Part shown: positions 36,353 to 47,461 of the stretch, in pieces
Layout: each line of letters begins with the position of its first letter
How positions within the stretch are numbered: the stretch's first letter is position 1
DNA from: Diogma glabrata
Lineage: Eukaryota; Arthropoda; Insecta; Diptera; Cylindrotomidae
Assembly (NCBI GenBank): GCA_963693315.1
Contig: OY856188.1
Coordinates: 155,700,730 to 155,764,729 of the forward strand
Direction of reading: 5' to 3'
Length of the DNA stretch: 64,000 nt
Notes under the pieces: generated by a model
Databases searched by the model: none
Seen by the model: only the letters and a program-made list of their open reading frames with translations
What the model was told of the DNA's origin: nothing
Program-made: the position numbers and the translations under genes

Positions 36353-37388
36353 TAGTTATTTATTATACAAGGGAAAAAAGTAGTAGATTTTAGCTCGAGG
36401 TTGTGTTGTCTCCCGACGCGAAGCGGAGGGAGACAAAAAACCGAGAGCTAAAATCTACAATTTTTCCCGTGTATAATACACTATTTTTTTCTGTGACTGG
36501 ACAAATATTAATATAATTATTGAAAAAATACTATTAAACAAATATTACAATATGTATATTCACCACACCATACGAATTTTTCTTGAATAAAAACTTAAAA
36601 TTAAGTTTCATTTTATTTGTCAAAACCAGTTATTAACATCAAGAAGAAAACGGTATAACTTTTCATTAACATTAAAATAGTCATAAATGTTCATAAATAT
36701 TCATAATATTTATCATTTATGTGTATATATGTATTTATATATATATTTTTATCTATCCGGGAAAAAAGTACATACTTTTTTCCCGGGGAAAAAAGTATTT
36801 TATGAAAAGTAGCATTTTTGCACCTGTCAGCAGAAGTAAAATGTTAAACTTTTTTCCCGTCACAGAAAAATAGTTATTTATTATACAAGGGAAAAAAGTA
36901 GTAGATTTTAGCTCGAGGTTGTGTTGTCTCCCGACGCGAAGCGGAGGGAGACAAAAAACCGAGAGCTAAAATCTACAATTTTTCCCGTGTATAATACACT
37001 ATTTTTTTCTGTGACTGGATAAATATTAATATAATTATTGAAAAAATAATATTAAACAAATATTACAATATGTATATTCACCACACCATACGAATTTTTC
37101 TTGAATAAAAACTTAAAATTAAGTTTCATTTTATTTGTCAAAACCAGTTATTAACATCAAGAAGAAAACGGTATAACTTTTCATTAACATTAAAATAGTC
37201 ATAAATGTTCATAAATATTCATAATATTCATCATTTATGTGTATATATGTATTTATATATATATTTTTATCTATCCGGGAAAAAAGTACATACTTTTTTC
37301 CCGGGGAAAAAAGTATTTTATGAAAAGTAGCATTTTTGCACCTGTCAGCAGAAGTAAAATGTTAAACTTTTTTCCCGTCACAGAAAAA
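36353..37388. repeat. 518-bp near-perfect tandem duplication of a foldback unit
   Basis: The units 36353-36870 and 36871-37388 differ at only a few bases. Each starts TAGTTATTTATTATACAAGG. Each contains a hairpin with arms TAGATTTTAGCTC and GAGCTAAAATCTA around CTCCCGACGCGAAGCGGAGG, and a second palindrome CCGGGAAAAAAGT...ACTTTTTTCCCGG. Each ends CTTTTTTCCCGTCACAG. No coding capacity. Confidence 0.95.
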
Positions 37389-38416
37389 AATAGTTTAATT
37401 TCTTATCAACAATCAAAGATGAATTAATTATGAGAAAAATATAGATATGTTTTGAAACAAATATACATCAAATACATAAATATTAAATATGAACCGTTGT
37501 TTTAGATGTGAAATACAAAGACAAAGCACAACCATTTGTTGGTTTCATTTAATTTTAAACAAAAATATAGTGGTCGATGCACTCCATACCACTTTCAGCT
37601 TCTAGCTAGAAGGGTCGCATATTCTTCTGAATTAACTCAGTGACAAGAAATGTTGGCAAATTACAAGGTAATCAGTTTGCGTTAATTAAAAAGTTTCAAA
37701 CCATCATATCACAACTCTCTCTTTCTCTCTCTACACTACTAAATATACTCCATAGTATATCTATATTACATTTATAGGATGGTAGATGGCCTATATTAAA
37801 TTTGCTGCATGTTCTTGTTGATCCTTCTGCACTTTCTTTAGAGTTAGTAATACATCCTATTCATAATACTAATAATATTATATTGTTGTATTCATTTTTT
37901 ATGTATATTAAACGATTCCCATTTATAAGGTAAATACAAAATGATAAATGAATCTTTATTGTCTTTTTCGAAGATATACAAAATATAATTTGTGTAAAAT
38001 GTTTTTATCTTTATTAGCTAAACATTGATTTTATTTAAACTTATTGTGTTTTTTTATTTTTATTGCCAATATCCTTAACACATCAATTCACTAACAAATT
38101 TCAGAACTAGTTATTTCTTATGAAAATATTATCCCTTATAGTCTAAAAGCCAGTGACCGGCAGACTTACGGTATTTTAGCAAACTCCATATTGATGCTAG
38201 GTATAGTTTTTCACCTACCGTAGTTGAAATAGGTATTCACTATCTCCGCCGATGGTTCCTTTGGGCGTGTCCGTGATTTCAGCATGTCTGCCGTTTTAAT
38301 ATCTTAAAGTATACAGTCTTTTTTTATTAAAAAATCTAATGGCAGACACCAATTAGTAAATAAGGTTTCAGTACTGTTTCCAATATTTCTGCATACCAAT
38401 TTCGGGTTTATTACTT
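37389..38416. other. Gene-free AT-rich stretch
   Basis: No gene seen. A short CT-rich run (CTCTCTTTCTCTCTCT) lies near 37720. Part of 37660-37900 weakly resembles sequence near dispersed repeat X. Confidence 0.45.
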
Positions 38417-39583
38417 CCGGTTAAAAAGTTTTTTTTCAGGTGTTTATCCCTACTGTAGCCTACAATTACCGATCGATTTTCATGAAACGTTGCTAAAAGC
38501 TTTCAAATAACATGAGCAAGATTTTATCAGCTTTTGGAGCACATTGGATAAAGGGTTGGGGGTTCCACCATACAACAGGTGGTTTTTTCCACAAAGTTTT
38601 TATGTTTGTTGGGAGCATAAAACCTTCATTCGTGAATGAATTTTCATGACACTTTGGAAAAAGATGCAAACATGTATGACAAAGAACTTATTAGTTTTTG
38701 AGCGATAGTGAACAAAGTGGTGGGGGGTCCCTGGAGCACCTGTTTTTTTGAAAGCTCTATAACATCTGTACCTGATAAGCGAATTGGATGAAAGTTGGTA
38801 CATGAGTATGTAGTACGGTTTACAATAGTTCTGCATTCCAACTTCCGGTTTTTCACTTCCGGTAAAAAAATTTTTTTTGTACTTTTTTGAAGTTTTTTCA
38901 GTGTCTTTATGCACACTACAGCCTACAATAATGAAGTGATTATGATGAAACTTATGGAATAGGGTTCCAGTTAGTGTGAAAAGATAATTTTCATCTTTTG
39001 GTACACATTGATCAAAGTGGGGGGGGTCTACCATACAAATGCTGACTTTGCACACTTTGTTTTTTAAGTTTGTTGGGAGCATACAGACTTCATTCATTAA
39101 TTTATTTTAATGACACTGGAAAAAAATGGAGACTTAAGTAACAAAGAACTGATTTGTTTTTGGATAATATTGGAATAAGTGGTGGGGTCCTCCCGAACAC
39201 CTGTTTAATGTGTCACACTTTTTTCAATGTTTGTTGGGAGCACACAGCATTCGTTCGTGAACGAATTTTGATGACACTTTGGAAAAAGATGCAAACATGT
39301 ATGGCAAAGAACTGATTAATTTTTGAGCGATAGTGAACAAAGTGGTGGGGAGTCCCTGAAGCACCTGTTTTTTTGAAAGCTCTATAACATCTGTACCTGA
39401 TAATCGAATTGGATGAAACTTGGTACATGAGCATTTAGTACAGTTCTCCATCCCAACTTCCGGTTTTTCACTTCCGGTAAATTTTTTTTTTTTGTAAATT
39501 TTTGAAGTTTTTTCAGTGTCTTTATGCACAATACAGCCTACAATGATGAAGTGATTATGATGAAACTTATAGAAAAGGGTTCA
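38417..39583. repeat. Satellite-like array, left part
   Basis: Imperfect repeats of about 180 bp are arranged in longer units. Recurrent blocks are GTTTGTTGGGAGCATA, AATGACACTTTGGAAAAA, GTGAACAAAGTGGTGGGG, CACCTGTTT and CTTCCGGTTTTTCACTTCC. Short frames on the minus strand here are repeat by-products. The array resumes after LINE copy B at 42722. Confidence 0.8.
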
Positions 39584-42500
39584 ACACAAAAAAATAAAAT
39601 AAACATTTTGATATATATATAAGGCAGTACAACCGAAAAAAAATAAGTCTGCAAGTGGTAAAGCAAATTTGCGCCATCCACCCGCCCATAAAGCGGCATG
39701 TCCACGGAATTTGCAGGGACAAAACATATATGAATCAATAAAAAATTTTAAAATACATGTTCAAAACATCTGCGGATTGAACGCTAACCATGACCACGTG
39801 CAACATCATCTTGAGCACGACAAACCGAACATTCTATTCCTTACAGAAACACAAGTTTCTGAAAATTTTCTCTTTATAGAATCGCTTAATTCCAAATATA
39901 GGCTCGAATCAGCTTTCAAACTCCATCAGGGCGTATGCGCATTCATTCATGAGAGTGTTGCGTACAGGCGCTTTCCAAATTTTGAACTACACGGTGACGG
40001 CTTCAATACAATGGTTTTAAAGATTTGTCTTCCAGAAATGACTTTTTTTACAATAGCTTTATACCGGTCCCCCAACAAACGTAACCCAAACTTTTTTAAT
40101 ATACTGACAAAAATTATGGACGAGATTAGAGCAAAGTCCCATAATTGTGAAGTTATCGTTACCGGTGACTTCAACGTCCACAACAAATCATGGTTGGAAT
40201 TCTCCAAATCGACCGACGATGTTGACAATAGTGGAAAACTGGCAGAAATTTTTGCCGCGTCTCAGGGCCTATTCCAAATTGTTAAAAGCCCGACTTTCAC
40301 TCCCCGTAATGGCGGTGATAATAGTTTTCTACTAGATCTCTATCTTACCACAATGCCAAATATTACGAGTGTCGATGTTGCGAAAGGTAGTATTGGAAAT
40401 TCTGATCATTATTTAATCTCATCAGTTATCAAAACTGATTTACTTAAAACTACAGCTCCCAAACCCCGTAAAATATTTCACTACTCAAAAATGGATAAGA
40501 GTGGTCTTCAAAATTTTTTCCATGGTTTCCCTTTCGACCGTCATTGTTTTTACACTGACAATGTAAATGTTTCTGCTCAAAACTTTACAGAAACCATACA
40601 ATTTACTATCAATAAATTTGTCCCTTTCTCCATAGTAAAACCCAAACAAAAATACTTGTATTCGAAAGCTTCCAAAGCGGCACTTAGAAACAAACGTAGA
40701 TCATTTAATATTTGGATTCATAACAAAACTCCCACTAATCGATCCCAATATCTAAAGGCCAACAAAATATCTAATCAGATTATCTCAAACGAAAAGTCCG
40801 AAATTGACAGAGCGAAAGCCTCAAAACTTACGTCTATGTCTGTTTCTGACAAGAGTTTCTACAGTGCCATTAATTCTTTAAATTCTTTTACAAAATTTTC
40901 TATTTCCCCTATTATTGATGGTGATTTAATCGTCAATGATCCCGCAAGAAAAGCTAACTTATTCGCTGAACGCTTTGCTCTGAACTCCATTGTTTTGGAA
41001 ACTCCTAAAGAAATACCCCAAATCCAGTCTTCAGGAGTTAATATGAATGAACTTCACTTCAAACCCAAAATAGTCGCTAAACTTTTAAAGGGGTTAAACA
41101 TCAACAAAGCATCAGGAATGGACAATATTCCATCCATTATTTTAAAAACCTTTTCCACAGAACTTGCACCAACTTTAACTAAAATATTCTACCAATCCTA
41201 CAAATCTGGTATATTTCCCTCGTGCTGGAAGTTGGCAAATGTGCAGCCCGTCCCCAAAAAGGGACCAAAATCCGATATTTCAAATTATAGGCCAATAGCT
41301 TTACTATCGGTCCTATCCAAAGTCTATGAGCATTATATTAATACACATATTTCAAAATTTGTGGAAGAAAATCATTTAATATCCGACAGCCAATACGGTT
41401 TTCGAAACAAAAGATCAACTACCGATCTATTAAACTATGTAGCGCATTGTTGGAACAGCATACTTGATAAAGGTAGTGAAACATACGTTATCGCTTTAGA
41501 CATCTCCAAGGCATTCGATCGAGTCTGGCATGCCAACTTAATCAACAAGCTCGTTGCGTACGGTTTTCATCCCAATGTTGTGAAGCTGATTCAAAATTTT
41601 CTATCCGACCGATACATTTCGGTAACCTTAGACGGATATTCTTCTGAGTCTAAACTAATTAACGCTGGTGTACCCCAAGGCTCAGTATTGTCCCCAACCC
41701 TATTTTTGATTTATATCAACGAATTGTTGAAAATCACCAGCAACCCAATAAATAGTTTTGCAGATGATAGTACTCTGCACAAGTCGTTCGAGCCCCTTCC
41801 TTCAAAAGGTAAAATGCACGAACGAATTAATCCTGCCCGGAGAGACGCTGCCATAAACGTGAACAAAGACCTGAATAAAATCGCCGACTGGGGTGACCAA
41901 AACCTTGTCAATTTCAACTCCACCAAAACACAGCTGTTGATTGTTTCCAGATTAAAGACCGAGTTCCCCAAAGATATTTTATTTAGTATGTGTGATGAAC
42001 CAATAGGTGAATGTAAAAACATTCGTTTATTGGGTGTCACAGTTTCAAATGACCTACTCTGGAACGATCATGTAATGGCGATGGCAAAAAGCGCGTCTAA
42101 AAAACTCGGCCTCCTAAATAGATGCAAAAAATTTTTCACTCCATTCCAATTGCTCGATGTTTATAAGTCCTATATTCGTCCCTGTATGGAGTACTGCTGT
42201 CAAGTTTGGGGTGCTGCCTCTGTTTCCATCTTGGCCCTCTTGGACTCTGTTCAAAAGCGAGCTATACGAATTGTAGGTGATCGAACTTTGACATCAAAAC
42301 TTGATTCCCTACAACATCGTCGCACTGTTGCTGACCTCGTTGTTTTTTACAAATATCGTCATCAGCAGTGCTCAGATGAAATCAGCGGCATCATGCCTCA
42401 AACTTATTCTTACCCCCGTTCCACTCGGAAATCGGCTGCCGCAACCAGTAAAACGGTAAAGATCCCGCGCTGTCATACTGGCAGATCGCAGAGAGACTTC

Positions 42501-42721
42501 TTTGTCCGAACTGCGTACAAATGGAATAGTTTGCCGGAACACTTAGTCTCAGGTGGCCTCAACCCACAGATGTTTAAAAAAAGCGTTAATCTACACCTCA
42601 GAACGCCAGTTGTTGTGAGACCCAGGTCTAGACCTAGGTCTTAAAAGGTATTTATGTGTTGTTCTGACACATATTCTAAACCCTATTACACAACACATTT
42701 TATTAAAAAAAAAAAAAAAAA
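39584..42721 (+). mobile_element. LINE retrotransposon copy B (Jockey-like group)
   Basis: Inserted in the satellite array: the flank GATGAAACTTATAGAAAAGG and the sequence after 42721 (TTAGTGTGAGAAGATAA) are adjacent in another array unit near 38940-38990. It ends in a 17-base A run (42705-42721). It lacks a full ORF1, so it is probably 5'-truncated. About 3.1 kb. Confidence 0.88.
39669..42644 (+). CDS. Endonuclease-reverse transcriptase (ORF2) of LINE copy B
   Basis: About 990 residues without a stop. The frame is open from 39612, and the codon at 39669 is TTG, so no ATG start is visible near the N-terminus. An APE-type endonuclease fills about residues 27-250: NICGLNA, FLTETQVSE, YRSPNKRNPNF, VTGDFNVHNKSW, GNSDHYLI, all catalytic positions kept. 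Reverse transcriptase fills about 500-770: NYRPIALLSVLSK, ALDISKAFDRVWH, GVPQGSVLSPTLFLIYINEL and NSFADDSTLH with the catalytic DD. A C-terminal region follows (YIRPCMEYCCQVW, LLDSVQKRAIRIVGD). It would nick target DNA and prime cDNA synthesis. The 43 codons before NFKIH may be the end of ORF1 read in the same frame. Confidence 0.9.
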   Translation: MRHPPAHKAACPRNLQGQNIYESIKNFKIHVQNICGLNANHDHVQHHLEHDKPNILFLTETQVSENFLFIESLNSKYRLESAFKLHQGVCAFIHESVAYRRFPNFELHGDGFNTMVLKICLPEMTFFTIALYRSPNKRNPNFFNILTKIMDEIRAKSHNCEVIVTGDFNVHNKSWLEFSKSTDDVDNSGKLAEIFAASQGLFQIVKSPTFTPRNGGDNSFLLDLYLTTMPNITSVDVAKGSIGNSDHYLISSVIKTDLLKTTAPKPRKIFHYSKMDKSGLQNFFHGFPFDRHCFYTDNVNVSAQNFTETIQFTINKFVPFSIVKPKQKYLYSKASKAALRNKRRSFNIWIHNKTPTNRSQYLKANKISNQIISNEKSEIDRAKASKLTSMSVSDKSFYSAINSLNSFTKFSISPIIDGDLIVNDPARKANLFAERFALNSIVLETPKEIPQIQSSGVNMNELHFKPKIVAKLLKGLNINKASGMDNIPSIILKTFSTELAPTLTKIFYQSYKSGIFPSCWKLANVQPVPKKGPKSDISNYRPIALLSVLSKVYEHYINTHISKFVEENHLISDSQYGFRNKRSTTDLLNYVAHCWNSILDKGSETYVIALDISKAFDRVWHANLINKLVAYGFHPNVVKLIQNFLSDRYISVTLDGYSSESKLINAGVPQGSVLSPTLFLIYINELLKITSNPINSFADDSTLHKSFEPLPSKGKMHERINPARRDAAINVNKDLNKIADWGDQNLVNFNSTKTQLLIVSRLKTEFPKDILFSMCDEPIGECKNIRLLGVTVSNDLLWNDHVMAMAKSASKKLGLLNRCKKFFTPFQLLDVYKSYIRPCMEYCCQVWGAASVSILALLDSVQKRAIRIVGDRTLTSKLDSLQHRRTVADLVVFYKYRHQQCSDEISGIMPQTYSYPRSTRKSAAATSKTVKIPRCHTGRSQRDFFVRTAYKWNSLPEHLVSGGLNPQMFKKSVNLHLRTPVVVRPRSRPRS

Positions 42722-43085
42722 TTAGTGTGAGAAGATAATTATCATCTTTTGGGACACATTGATCAAAGTGGCGGGGGGTCTACCATACAACTGCTGACTT
42801 TTCACACTTTGTTTTTATAGTTTGTTGGGAGCATACAGGCTTCATTCATTAATCAATTCTAATGACACTTTGGAAAAAGACCTGTTTGGAAAAAGACCTC
42901 CCATACACCTGTTTGTTTTTAAAGCTCTATAGCATCTGTACCTGATAATCAAATTGGATGAAACTTTGTACATAAGCATTTAGTATGATTTACAAAAATT
43001 CTGCATCGCAACTTCCGGTTTTTTACTTCCGGAAAAAAATTTTTTTAATTGTTGGCAGTTTTTTCAGTATCTTTATGCACACTAA
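42722..43085. repeat. Satellite-like array, right part
   Basis: Continues the array of 38417-39583 with ATTGATCAAAGTGGCGGGG, GTTTGTTGGGAGCATACAGG and CAACTTCCGGTTTTTTACTT. It ends near ACACTAATG at 43085. Confidence 0.8.
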
Positions 43086-43202
43086 TGTCCATAATATTGG
43101 TTAGCTTTTAATTAAAGTATTTTATGGATATTAGCTCATTATATATCCAGAACACTATGTTTCCAGAGCTGTGGTGAAGTCAGCCTATGCATCAGCGTCG
43201 CA

Positions 43203-44450
43203 ATATTTTTTTTTTATTGGAGTGCCTTGAGACTTGCAGTTCAAGTAGCACTGCGACCTGAGGGTCTATTGTGCTTACCCTGATTGTTTTATTAGTCAGT
43301 CGTCGTCTGAGCCGTTACTGGTTGTATTCTGTCATCCAAGTTGAGACTTTTAAAAAAATTAATTAGCTCAATTGGAGTGACGTTTTGTGGTAATGGAAGT
43401 GTTAGTTTCTATGAACAAGTTGGTTGTATCTGTGCCAAGAGAGTTCAGGACAGCTGCCGATGACGTGTTCCATCGTTTCCGCGTCCGAGTAGCAGAATCT
43501 ACACCTGTCGGAAACAACAAGGCCCATTTTGTTAAGATGGTGGTTTAAAGGACAATGTCCAGTAACGCACCACGTTAAAATTCTTAGAGACTCTCTGTTT
43601 AAGTCGATTGTTTTTAAGGGTGGAACAGGGAGGTTACATAGAAACTTCTTAGAGTGTACTAGTTCATCTCTGCTTCTCCATAATTTAGCATTTTGTTCCT
43701 GTTCCCATGTTTGAATTGTGCTTTTGAGCGAACTCTTGGCCATTCCGAAGCAAGGTTCCGTTACAACAAACTTTTTATCGGCCCCTTGCTTTGTTAAATC
43801 GTCAGCAATAGCATTTCCTTGTATTCCTGTGTAGCTAGGTGCCCACACAAGTGTTACTTTATTATTGCTGGAGATTTTTAGTAGATTTTGGTAGCATTCC
43901 CATACCAGTTTTGAATCAAAGCGCGTAAATTTTAGTGCCAAGAGTGCTCTTGGCTGTCAGAGATAATATATATTTCAATATTTTGGTATTTTCTTTCAGC
44001 ACATAGCAAAGCGCAACTGCTAATGGCAAAAATTTCGGCTTGAAATATGGTTGTTGTGGTGCCTAGGGCAACCGTTTGCTTTGTTCTAGGACCAAACACT
44101 CCTGCTCCCGTGCCCATATTGGTTCGAGAACCATCTGTGTACCAGATGCTGGCGTTATGTTGCAGTGACCGTATGTAGTTTTAATACGATCTCTGGCCAA
44201 TATCTTGACATAAAAGGGCCTGTCTAAATCTATTGTTTTTGGCATACAATCTGAAATATGGTATGTTTGCATTTCAGCTTGTAGTTCAGAAAGGATTTTA
44301 AGGTGTCCGGTTAGATTACCCGGCTTAAACCCTTCTGTGAGCGGCAGTCTATGAACGCTCAACACCGCTACAGATTTTACATGTAGGTACAACGGAGAAA
44401 GCTTTAGAAGAATTTCCATTGCTGACGTGGGCGTGGTTTTAAAGCACCTG
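43203..44450 (-). pseudogene. RNase H end of an R1-like LINE, 5'-truncated
   Basis: On the minus strand it starts near 44450 with TPTSAMEILLKLSPLYLHVK, which follows RT in R1/LOA-type LINEs. After a frameshift near 44150 comes RNase H with WYTDGSRTNMGTGAGVF, FQAEIFAI, IISDSQ, and, in another frame from 43941, VWAPSYTGIQGNAIADDL. Then a terminal Cys/His motif (CRFCYSDAETMEHVIGSCP). Endonuclease and RT are gone. The 3' UTR (43203-43400) ends with an A-rich run near 43205. Two frameshifts and truncation make it dead. Confidence 0.85.
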
Positions 44451-45247
44451 TGGCACTAAGGCACACAAGCCTTTTATTAATGATTTTGTTAGTGTTAATT
44501 TATCTCTCTTGGGAAGATGACGTTATTTTATTTTTGAATTATTTACGGACAATTTACATTAAAAATGTAAAAATAATAATAGTTAACTAAATAATATTCA
44601 TATATTCTTTTTAAATAGTATGGTAACAAACAGTTAGTGTTAAGATATTTTTAAAAAAATTATTTCACCTATTTATTTAAGAAAAACGAAAAAAAACATT
44701 TATTTGCATAAAATAATTTACGTTGTTTTAAAATATATCAGGAATATACGTAACGTCATCCCCATACAAAAACTAAATCAAAACTGTTGTTTTTATTTTA
44801 AAAATAATAACACAATTTTTTAAATTTTTTTTGTATCACAAAACCGTCTTTAGTTATAAGCGTACTAGACGCGAAATGCAAAAAACAATAAACCTTTAAA
44901 GATGTGTTATTTAATGATTTTAGGGACTTTATAGACCAAATTGAAGAAAAATATAGATTTTAGTCATGTAAATAGAATACAAATATGTATATGTGTAAAG
45001 TTGACGATTTTTTTATACGAAAAGACAATCAGGCTTGTAACTAACTAAAGACGGGTTTTGTCTAGAAATTGGATAATTTATTCACATTGAGTCATTAATA
45101 GCAGAAATATAAATTTAAAGATTCTAATTGGATGTTTGTATTTTTTAAAATTTGAATTGTATGTAATTATAAATGAAAATGTTTAATAATTAATAATAAT
45201 TTTTAAAAAAGTAGTAGAAAAAGTACAGTCTGCTACTTGCCCAAAAT

Positions 45248-45350
45248 CATATTTTGAATCTCGCGACCATTACCAACCTCGGCTATCGCCTCGACTGATA
45301 AACTGTCCCCTCGCTTCAAAATATGTTGTTTTCGGCTTCGCTGAAGAATT
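45248..45350. repeat. Foldback with CCTCGGCTATCGCCTCG centre
   Basis: The arms CATATTTTGAA (45248) and TTCAAAATATG (about 45315) enclose the GC-rich motif at 45277-45293. A second similar word, TTTTCGGCTTCGCTGAAG, follows at about 45329. Confidence 0.75.
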
Positions 45351-45574
45351 TATTGTTATGAACTATTACTGACTATATATTAAGCATAATATATAAAATA
45401 TTTTATTTTTTTCTGTTCGTAAAACAAATACGAAAATAGGTTAAATTTTTCATACAACTTTGTATGGGAAATTTTGGCAATTTGCATGTTTCATACAATC
45501 GCATGCAATATTTTTGAAAGTATTTACAAATCTACTATGGCGCTACCAAATTGTCAATTGTTATATTAAAGCAG

Positions 45575-45690
45575 GGTTGTAACGTTTAATACGGTAACGT
45601 ATAAAACACGTATTATACGTACGTATAAAACGTATAAAACGTACAGTATAAAACACACAATTATTTACGTTTTATACCGTATAAAAGTAA
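45575..45690. repeat. ACGTATAAAAC microrepeat cluster
   Basis: The 11-mer ACGTATAAAAC and its variants occur at least four times in about 100 bp on the plus strand, and once more inverted (GTTTTATACCGT). No gene is attached. Type unknown. Confidence 0.7.
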
Positions 45691-46789
45691 AATCCTTAAT
45701 AAATAAAAATATATTTATGTAACATTATCGCGGGTGTATTATTCATCGTACTCGTGATATTTAATATTTATATAATATAATATTTAACAGTTGCTTTGGA
45801 AAATATAGCGTCGTCATGATAATTTCTTACCCAACTATGCCCATTAGTTCAGAAAACTTCCACATTTAACGTAAATGCTTCTTTTCAAAATATAATTATT
45901 TGTTTTCAAAACAAATTTAGTTTGCAATAATTTGACATTTCCAACCATACCTATTATTAATCAATGACCAATATTGAATTTACTCAATAAACTTCTCACT
46001 AAACTTTTTCGTTTGACGTAAATACATATTTTAGCTATTACAATTTTTGTATTGGGGTGACCCGTTTTGGGGTGACACCCGACCGTAAAAAACTTAAACA
46101 AGCCATCACAATGTGTTCAACGATAAATCACGATCAACGATAAACCATTTTAACCAGGTTATCCATATAATTTTAATTTATAAATTGTGATAGCTTATAA
46201 ATGTGTCCTGTAAATGTGTTATTGGCTCAAAAAGAATCTATTCTACTTTTTAAAATGTTTGAGTTATTACGTGAAATAAAATTTTAACAATATTAATCGA
46301 ATCAACATGTTGAGCATTGAATACCATCACCACAATTACTCACCAGCTTTGAATATTCCTATAGATACCATATTGACTTTTTTTTACGGTATATTATTTA
46401 GTATGCAAGAATGATTCTTTAACGACCAGGTCTGAAAACACATATGCTGAATAATGTATAGGAAAAGTGGTTTGCGTCGATAATGTGGCACCCTTTCTCG
46501 ATAGGGTGGCACCCTAGAGTTACAATGTCTCTATTCCAAAATTATTTCTAAAATATTAGCTTAACTTTACTACCTAAGGAAACTAATAAACAATTAAATA
46601 ACCGTGTTTGTAAATGATCGCAAAATAATTTTTTTCCTTTATCTTGAAACTCAAGGAATAAATTGGAATCGATCGTTTTTCAATGGACACAAAAATAACT
46701 ACTGTGGAATAAAATGGCAGTTATGCAATTAATGCAGTTTTGCAAATTTTTATAAGTAGATACATACTTATACTGTTTGTTTTCAGTTT

Positions 46790-47330
46790 TATATATTTAT
46801 ATACATATTTGAATTAAATGAAAGTTTATCATTTAAGATTACATTTTGTTGGGTTTTAAATCCCTTGTAAATTTCAAACTCATCAAGTGATTCTTTTAGA
46901 GATCCTTGGCTACATAAACATAAAGCCTTTAATTTTTTTTTAAAAGTGGTGTAGCTATTGTTATTAACTTTGTAAATGGTTTGCAAAAATAGACTTTAAA
47001 TTTTGTTTATTTTTCTTCTTAGGGAGGTATTCCTTAAATCAGTCTTTAAAACATTTTCCAGTTTTCCCGATGTAAATTTTTTCACAAAAATCACATTTAA
47101 TTTTGTAAATTATTGAGCATGATTCTAATTGGATATTTAATTTTGGTTTCAATTCTTTATATAAAACTAAATAAATCTTTTAGGATTTTATACTTATATT
47201 TTTTTGAATAGTTCCTTATAATATTAGGTATATGATTTGTATATTCCATTTTATCAAATATTATTTAATATAAGTGGTTACAAGGAAATTTAAATAAATT
47301 AATTTTCTTGGCGGTGTATTTAGTCGTTAA
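46790..47330 (-). pseudogene. Penelope-like element: linker and GIY-YIG endonuclease fragment
   Basis: On the minus strand, NHIPNIIRNYSKKYKYKILK (linker after RT) is followed after a stop and shift by KLNIQLESCSIIYKIKCDFC, KIYIGKTGKCFKD, a stop where Arg is expected, EYLPKKKNKQNLKSIFANHL, and KALCLCSQGSLKESLDEFEI. The pair IIYKI and IYIGKTG matches the GIY-YIG nuclease core, and the CxxC and later Cys/His residues suit Penelope-like elements. It lies between the left end and the transposase of the hAT element. Confidence 0.8.
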
Positions 47331-47461
47331 CACAGTGTACTTATTATGAACTAGACATATATGTATCCTACAAATATATTAAGAATTAATGCTTTGCTGA
47401 TATCTACTATAATAAAAAATATTTTTTAGATTTCGTTTAGCAAATATCCCAAAAAATAAAT

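Larger units (their letters stand above)
44451..46462. other. Gene-free AT-rich stretch with a hairpin and a microrepeat
   Basis: No gene seen. It holds the 45248-45350 foldback and the 45575-45690 microrepeat, listed separately. GGGGTGACCCGTTTTGGGGTGACACCC-type sequence near 46054-46082 resembles an inner hAT end like that at 51628, but no partner was identified. Confidence 0.5.

Noticed and set aside
37239..37427. 62-codon frame in the second copy of the 518-bp unit
   Set aside because: Low complexity, and only one copy gives it the listed length; no homology recognised.
38600..39529. Minus-strand frames of 73-165 codons
   Set aside because: They overlap each other in different frames over satellite-like repeats and contain the repeat words only.
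46050..46090. Second hAT terminus
   Set aside because: GGGGTGACACCC resembles the inner part of the hAT end at 51628, but the terminal CAGTGGCG block is missing and orientation does not fit the element called here.
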